DNA of 9,547 nt from PALSA-1296 sp038322815. Lineage in GTDB: Bacteria > Bacteroidota > Ignavibacteria > Palsa-1295. The position numbers and the translations under genes are program-made. The first letter of the stretch is position 1; each line of letters begins with the position of its first letter. The stretch covers positions 1-9,547 of the forward strand of contig JBBQGG010000093.1 in the NCBI GenBank assembly GCA_038322815.1, written 5' to 3'. Below are positions 7,003 through 9,547 of this stretch, one piece after another. Below the pieces are notes generated by a model. The model was not told where the DNA came from, did not search any database, and saw nothing but the letters and a program-made list of their open reading frames with translations.

Positions 7003-8865
7003 ATGTTAAAAAACACAACAAAAGAAGATATCCTCATAGAAGCGCTGCCTTATATACAGCGGTATGAAGGAAAGACGTTCGTTATTAAATATGGCGGAGC
7101 GGCGATGACCGATATCAATTTGCAGGAATCGTTTGCAAAAGATGTAACGCTTTTAAAAAAAATTGGCATTAATATTGTCATCGTTCATGGTGGCGGCAGG
7201 GCGATCACTGATCTTTCAGGAAAGCTTGGAATAGAGACCCGCTTTCATAACGGACAACGTTATACCAATGCGGATACCCTTTCTTCTGTCGTGATGACAC
7301 TTGTTGGTACGACAAATAAAGATATCGTCCGACTTATAAACCGCAACGGCGGCTCAGCTGTGGGCTTATCCGGAATGGATGGCGAACTACTTCAAGCTAA
7401 AAAATTTCTTTATAATGGTATTGATCTTGGCTTCGTCGGAGAGGTTGAATCAGTCAATACGAAATTTATCGAATTGCTTTTAAACAACGGTTCTATTCCT
7501 GTGATCGCCCCTGTGGGAGTTGGCGCCGATGGCGAGATGTATAATATTAATGCCGATCTTGCTGCTGCTTCGATCGCTTCTGCGCTCAACGCGGAAAAGC
7601 TTTTTTATATGTCCGATACAGAAGGAATATTGATCGACGGTAATCTCATTCCAACGCTTACAAATGAAAAGGCAAAACAATATATTGCCGAGGGACTCAT
7701 TTCAGGAGGAATGGTGCCGAAAGTGCAATCGTCCTTCGATGCTATTGAGCAGGGTGTGAAGAAAGTACATATAATTAATGGTACGGTAACGCATTCAATT
7801 TTACTTGAGATTTTTACAAATGTCGGAGTCGGAACGCAAATTATCAAGTCTGAAAAGCCAAAACAAGCTACAGAAAAAAAGAGCGCGAAGAAAAAGGATT
7901 TTCTGGATTTCTCCACTCTGACGAAATATGGACTATACGAGCTTTTTCATCTCGCCGATAAATTAAAAAGATATCCTGAGCTTCGTCCGCTTACCGGGAA
8001 GTCAATTGCGATGATCTTTCAGAAACCGTCTTTACGTACGCGTATTTCGTTTGAAGTTGGCATTACACAATTAGGAGGAGTACCCATCGTTTTGAATAAT
8101 GAGGCGATCGGACTTGGAACGCGTGAGAGTTCGCATGATGTGGCGAAAGTATTGTCGCGCTATAACGATGGTATTGTTGCACGTGTCTTTGATCATACGC
8201 TCCTTAAAGAATTGGCCCAGTACGGATCGGTGCCTGTTGTCAATGCGCTCAGCGATCTTTTACATCCATGTCAAATTCTTGCAGACGCTTATACACTCTA
8301 TGAACAGAATGCACTCCGTCCGGGAATGAAAATAGTATTTATCGGAGACGGGAATAATGTTGCAAATTCCTGGATCGAATTAGCCGGAATATTTCCGATG
8401 CACTTTGTTCTTGCTGCTCCGAAAGGTTTTGAACCGGATCCCGTCGTAATGCAAAAAGCGCTTGCCTCGGGAATCAGTAAGATTGAAATTAGTAATGATC
8501 CAGTAAAAGCTGCAAAAGATGCTGACGTTCTTTACACGGATGTCTGGACCAGCATGGGACAGGAAGAAGAAAGATCGAAAAGACTTGCAGCGTTTAAGGG
8601 CTTCACGATCAACGAAAAAATATTAGCACATGCTTCGACCGGTTGTCTCGTGATGCATTGCCTTCCCGCACATCGCGGAGAGGAAATTACGGATGAGGCA
8701 ATAATTGGTTCGCAATCGGTTATTTTTGATCAGGCAGAAAACCGTTTGCATATTCAAAAGGCACTTCTCTGTTCACTTTTTGGCTCTGTTGATAGTTCTA
8801 TAAAGGAAGAATTTCCTATTAAAGCCAAAATATATGAAAAAACTACAACGACAGTTTCTGCTTAA
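7003..8865 (+). CDS. argBF: Fused acetylglutamate kinase - ornithine carbamoyltransferase
   Basis: One uninterrupted 620-codon frame encodes two complete enzymes. Residues 1-282 are N-acetylglutamate kinase: VIKYGG (27-32, catalytic Lys29), VHGGGRAI (61-68), YNINAD (180-185) and GGMVPKV (235-241). The leading helix KEDILIEALPYIQRY and the ending HSILLEIFTNVGVGTQI match hexameric, arginine-inhibited kinases rather than short E. coli-type enzymes. A Lys-rich linker follows (about 283-298). Residues about 299-600 are ornithine carbamoyltransferase: KPSLRTR (341-347, carbamoyl-phosphate site), HPCQ (421-424), DVWTSMGQE (513-521, ornithine loop) and HCLPAHRGEEITDE (552-565). The SMG and HCLPAHRGEE motifs point to ornithine, not acetyl- or succinyl-ornithine, as substrate. 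No ATG, GTG or TTG lies in frame in the linker, so ArgF has no ordinary separate start. The last about 20 residues are an extension that overlaps argR. A single-base error in the A7 run (7874-7880) is the main alternative to a real fusion. Symbol argBF is descriptive. Confidence 0.9.
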   Translation: MLKNTTKEDILIEALPYIQRYEGKTFVIKYGGAAMTDINLQESFAKDVTLLKKIGINIVIVHGGGRAITDLSGKLGIETRFHNGQRYTNADTLSSVVMTLVGTTNKDIVRLINRNGGSAVGLSGMDGELLQAKKFLYNGIDLGFVGEVESVNTKFIELLLNNGSIPVIAPVGVGADGEMYNINADLAAASIASALNAEKLFYMSDTEGILIDGNLIPTLTNEKAKQYIAEGLISGGMVPKVQSSFDAIEQGVKKVHIINGTVTHSILLEIFTNVGVGTQIIKSEKPKQATEKKSAKKKDFLDFSTLTKYGLYELFHLADKLKRYPELRPLTGKSIAMIFQKPSLRTRISFEVGITQLGGVPIVLNNEAIGLGTRESSHDVAKVLSRYNDGIVARVFDHTLLKELAQYGSVPVVNALSDLLHPCQILADAYTLYEQNALRPGMKIVFIGDGNNVANSWIELAGIFPMHFVLAAPKGFEPDPVVMQKALASGISKIEISNDPVKAAKDADVLYTDVWTSMGQEEERSKRLAAFKGFTINEKILAHASTGCLVMHCLPAHRGEEITDEAIIGSQSVIFDQAENRLHIQKALLCSLFGSVDSSIKEEFPIKAKIYEKTTTTVSA

Positions 8866-9280
8866 AGAGATCATCAATCGCAAAGCAATCCTAACTCAGG
8901 ATCAGCTTTTGGTTGAGCTACTCGAGCGCGGAGAGGATGTCAATCAGGCAACCCTTTCCCGCGACTTGCGGGAGATGGGAGCAAGCAGAATTAATACTCC
9001 GGAAGGACCGAAGTATGCATTTCCCCCGGAAGGTGAGAAAAGACGTATCCGGGAAATGATCTCATATGAAATTCAAAGCGTCAAAACGAATGAAATGCTG
9101 GTCGTGATCCGCACACTGCCTGGCAGAGCACAAGGCGTTGCGGAAATAATCGACGGTTTGAATATTCCGGAAGTGTTGGCAACGCTTGCCGGAGATAATA
9201 CGATCTTCATTGCCCCGAAAAAAAAGAGCTATATTCAGAAGATCGATAAACAAATTCGCGAGTTTATTACACAAGAATAA
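8834..9280 (+). CDS. argR: Arginine repressor ArgR
   Basis: This 148-residue transcription factor has the usual ArgR length and layout. The N-terminal winged helix (about 1-65) starts KLQRQFLLKEIINRKAILTQ and contains the recognition helix VNQATLSRDLREMG (36-49), with the conserved Ser-Arg pair at 42-43. The C-terminal domain (about 75-148) makes the hexamer and binds arginine: RTLPGRAQGVAEIID (93-107) followed by TLAGDNTIFIAP (117-128). Most relatives have GDD where this has GDN (120-122). It should repress the operon when arginine is high, through the boxes at 4687-4721, and it may act elsewhere. Its ATG lies 32 nt inside argBF with no ribosome site at normal distance (AGGAAG 8804-8809 is about 24 nt away), so translation is probably coupled to argBF. 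Confidence 0.95.
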   Translation: MKKLQRQFLLKEIINRKAILTQDQLLVELLERGEDVNQATLSRDLREMGASRINTPEGPKYAFPPEGEKRRIREMISYEIQSVKTNEMLVVIRTLPGRAQGVAEIIDGLNIPEVLATLAGDNTIFIAPKKKSYIQKIDKQIREFITQE

Positions 9281-9294
9281 CGGGTAGGAAAATA

Positions 9295-9547
9295 ATGACA
9301 GCACAAAGAATTGAAGGTATCGATGGCGCGAAAATAGCGCTGGCATTTTCGGGAGGATTGGATACATCGGTAATGATCAAATGGCTGCAGGAAAATTATA
9401 ATGCCGAGATCGTAACCGTATCCGGTGATCTTGGACAGGAAAAAGAACTCAAAGGCATTCGGGAAAAAGCATTTGCTTTAGGTGCAGTCGCTGCTTACGA
9501 AGTTGATCTCAAAGAAGAATTTGTAAAAGATTTTGCTTTTCATGCCC
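9295..9547 (+). CDS. argG: Argininosuccinate synthase, N-terminal part (3' end outside window)
   Basis: The first 84 codons of argG run off the right edge. The enzyme joins citrulline and aspartate using ATP. The sequence IALAFSGGLDTSVMIKWL holds the PP-loop motif SGGLDTS (19-25) that binds ATP, followed by EIVTVSGDLGQEKELKGIREKAFALGAVAAYEVDLKEEFV-type blocks that are standard for the family (the GDLGQ strand and the V-DLKEEF segment). ATG 9295 has TAGGA (9285-9289) 5 nt upstream, and the gene follows argR by 14 nt, so it is the next gene of the operon. The rest of the enzyme, including the citrulline and aspartate sites, is not visible. Confidence 0.95.
   Translation, partial: MTAQRIEGIDGAKIALAFSGGLDTSVMIKWLQENYNAEIVTVSGDLGQEKELKGIREKAFALGAVAAYEVDLKEEFVKDFAFHA

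Overview
The window is ordinary, gene-dense, AT-leaning bacterial chromosome, with no sign of phage, transposon or CRISPR. The order argC-argJ-argB-argF-argR-argG, a classical ornithine carbamoyltransferase rather than the succinyl-ornithine type of Bacteroides, and mostly weak Shine-Dalgarno sequences suggest a member of the wider Bacteroidota/Chlorobiota group (for example an Ignavibacteria- or Kapabacteria-like lineage). This placement is inference and low confidence.

Left part (1-1950): the 3' end of a SAM-dependent methyltransferase gene (1-354) is followed after 4 bp by a gene (359-1729) for a membrane-anchored protein. That protein has an N-terminal beta-sandwich-like domain and a C-terminal domain resembling the N,N-dimethylformamidase large subunit. 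Next come a tRNA-Gln(CTG) gene (1778-1849) and a strong intrinsic terminator (1916-1946).

Middle (1988-4492): a CPA1-type Na+/H+ antiporter on the plus strand converges on a DUF389 membrane-protein gene on the minus strand. The ends are only 24 bp apart and no terminator is visible between them.

Right part (about 4687-9547): an arginine biosynthesis operon on the plus strand reads argC, argJ, an argB-argF gene fusion, argR and the 5' part of argG. The genes are tightly packed: argC/argJ overlap by 4 nt, argJ and argBF are 23 nt apart, argBF/argR overlap by 32 nt, and argR and argG are 14 nt apart. Upstream of argC lie a perfect 16-bp palindrome and a second degenerate copy one to two helical turns away. 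They resemble paired ARG boxes and overlap a plausible sigma-70 promoter, so the ArgR encoded in the operon probably represses its own operon when arginine is plentiful.

Together the proteins would cover N-acetylglutamate phosphorylation (ArgB domain), reduction (ArgC), acetyl recycling that releases ornithine (ArgJ), carbamoylation to citrulline (ArgF domain) and entry to argininosuccinate (ArgG). ArgD (aminotransferase) is not in the visible cluster, and ArgH may lie beyond the right edge. The most notable feature is the single 620-codon reading frame joining acetylglutamate kinase, with the N-terminal helix typical of arginine-sensitive enzymes, to ornithine carbamoyltransferase. These are the first committed ATP-using step and a non-adjacent later step of the same pathway.
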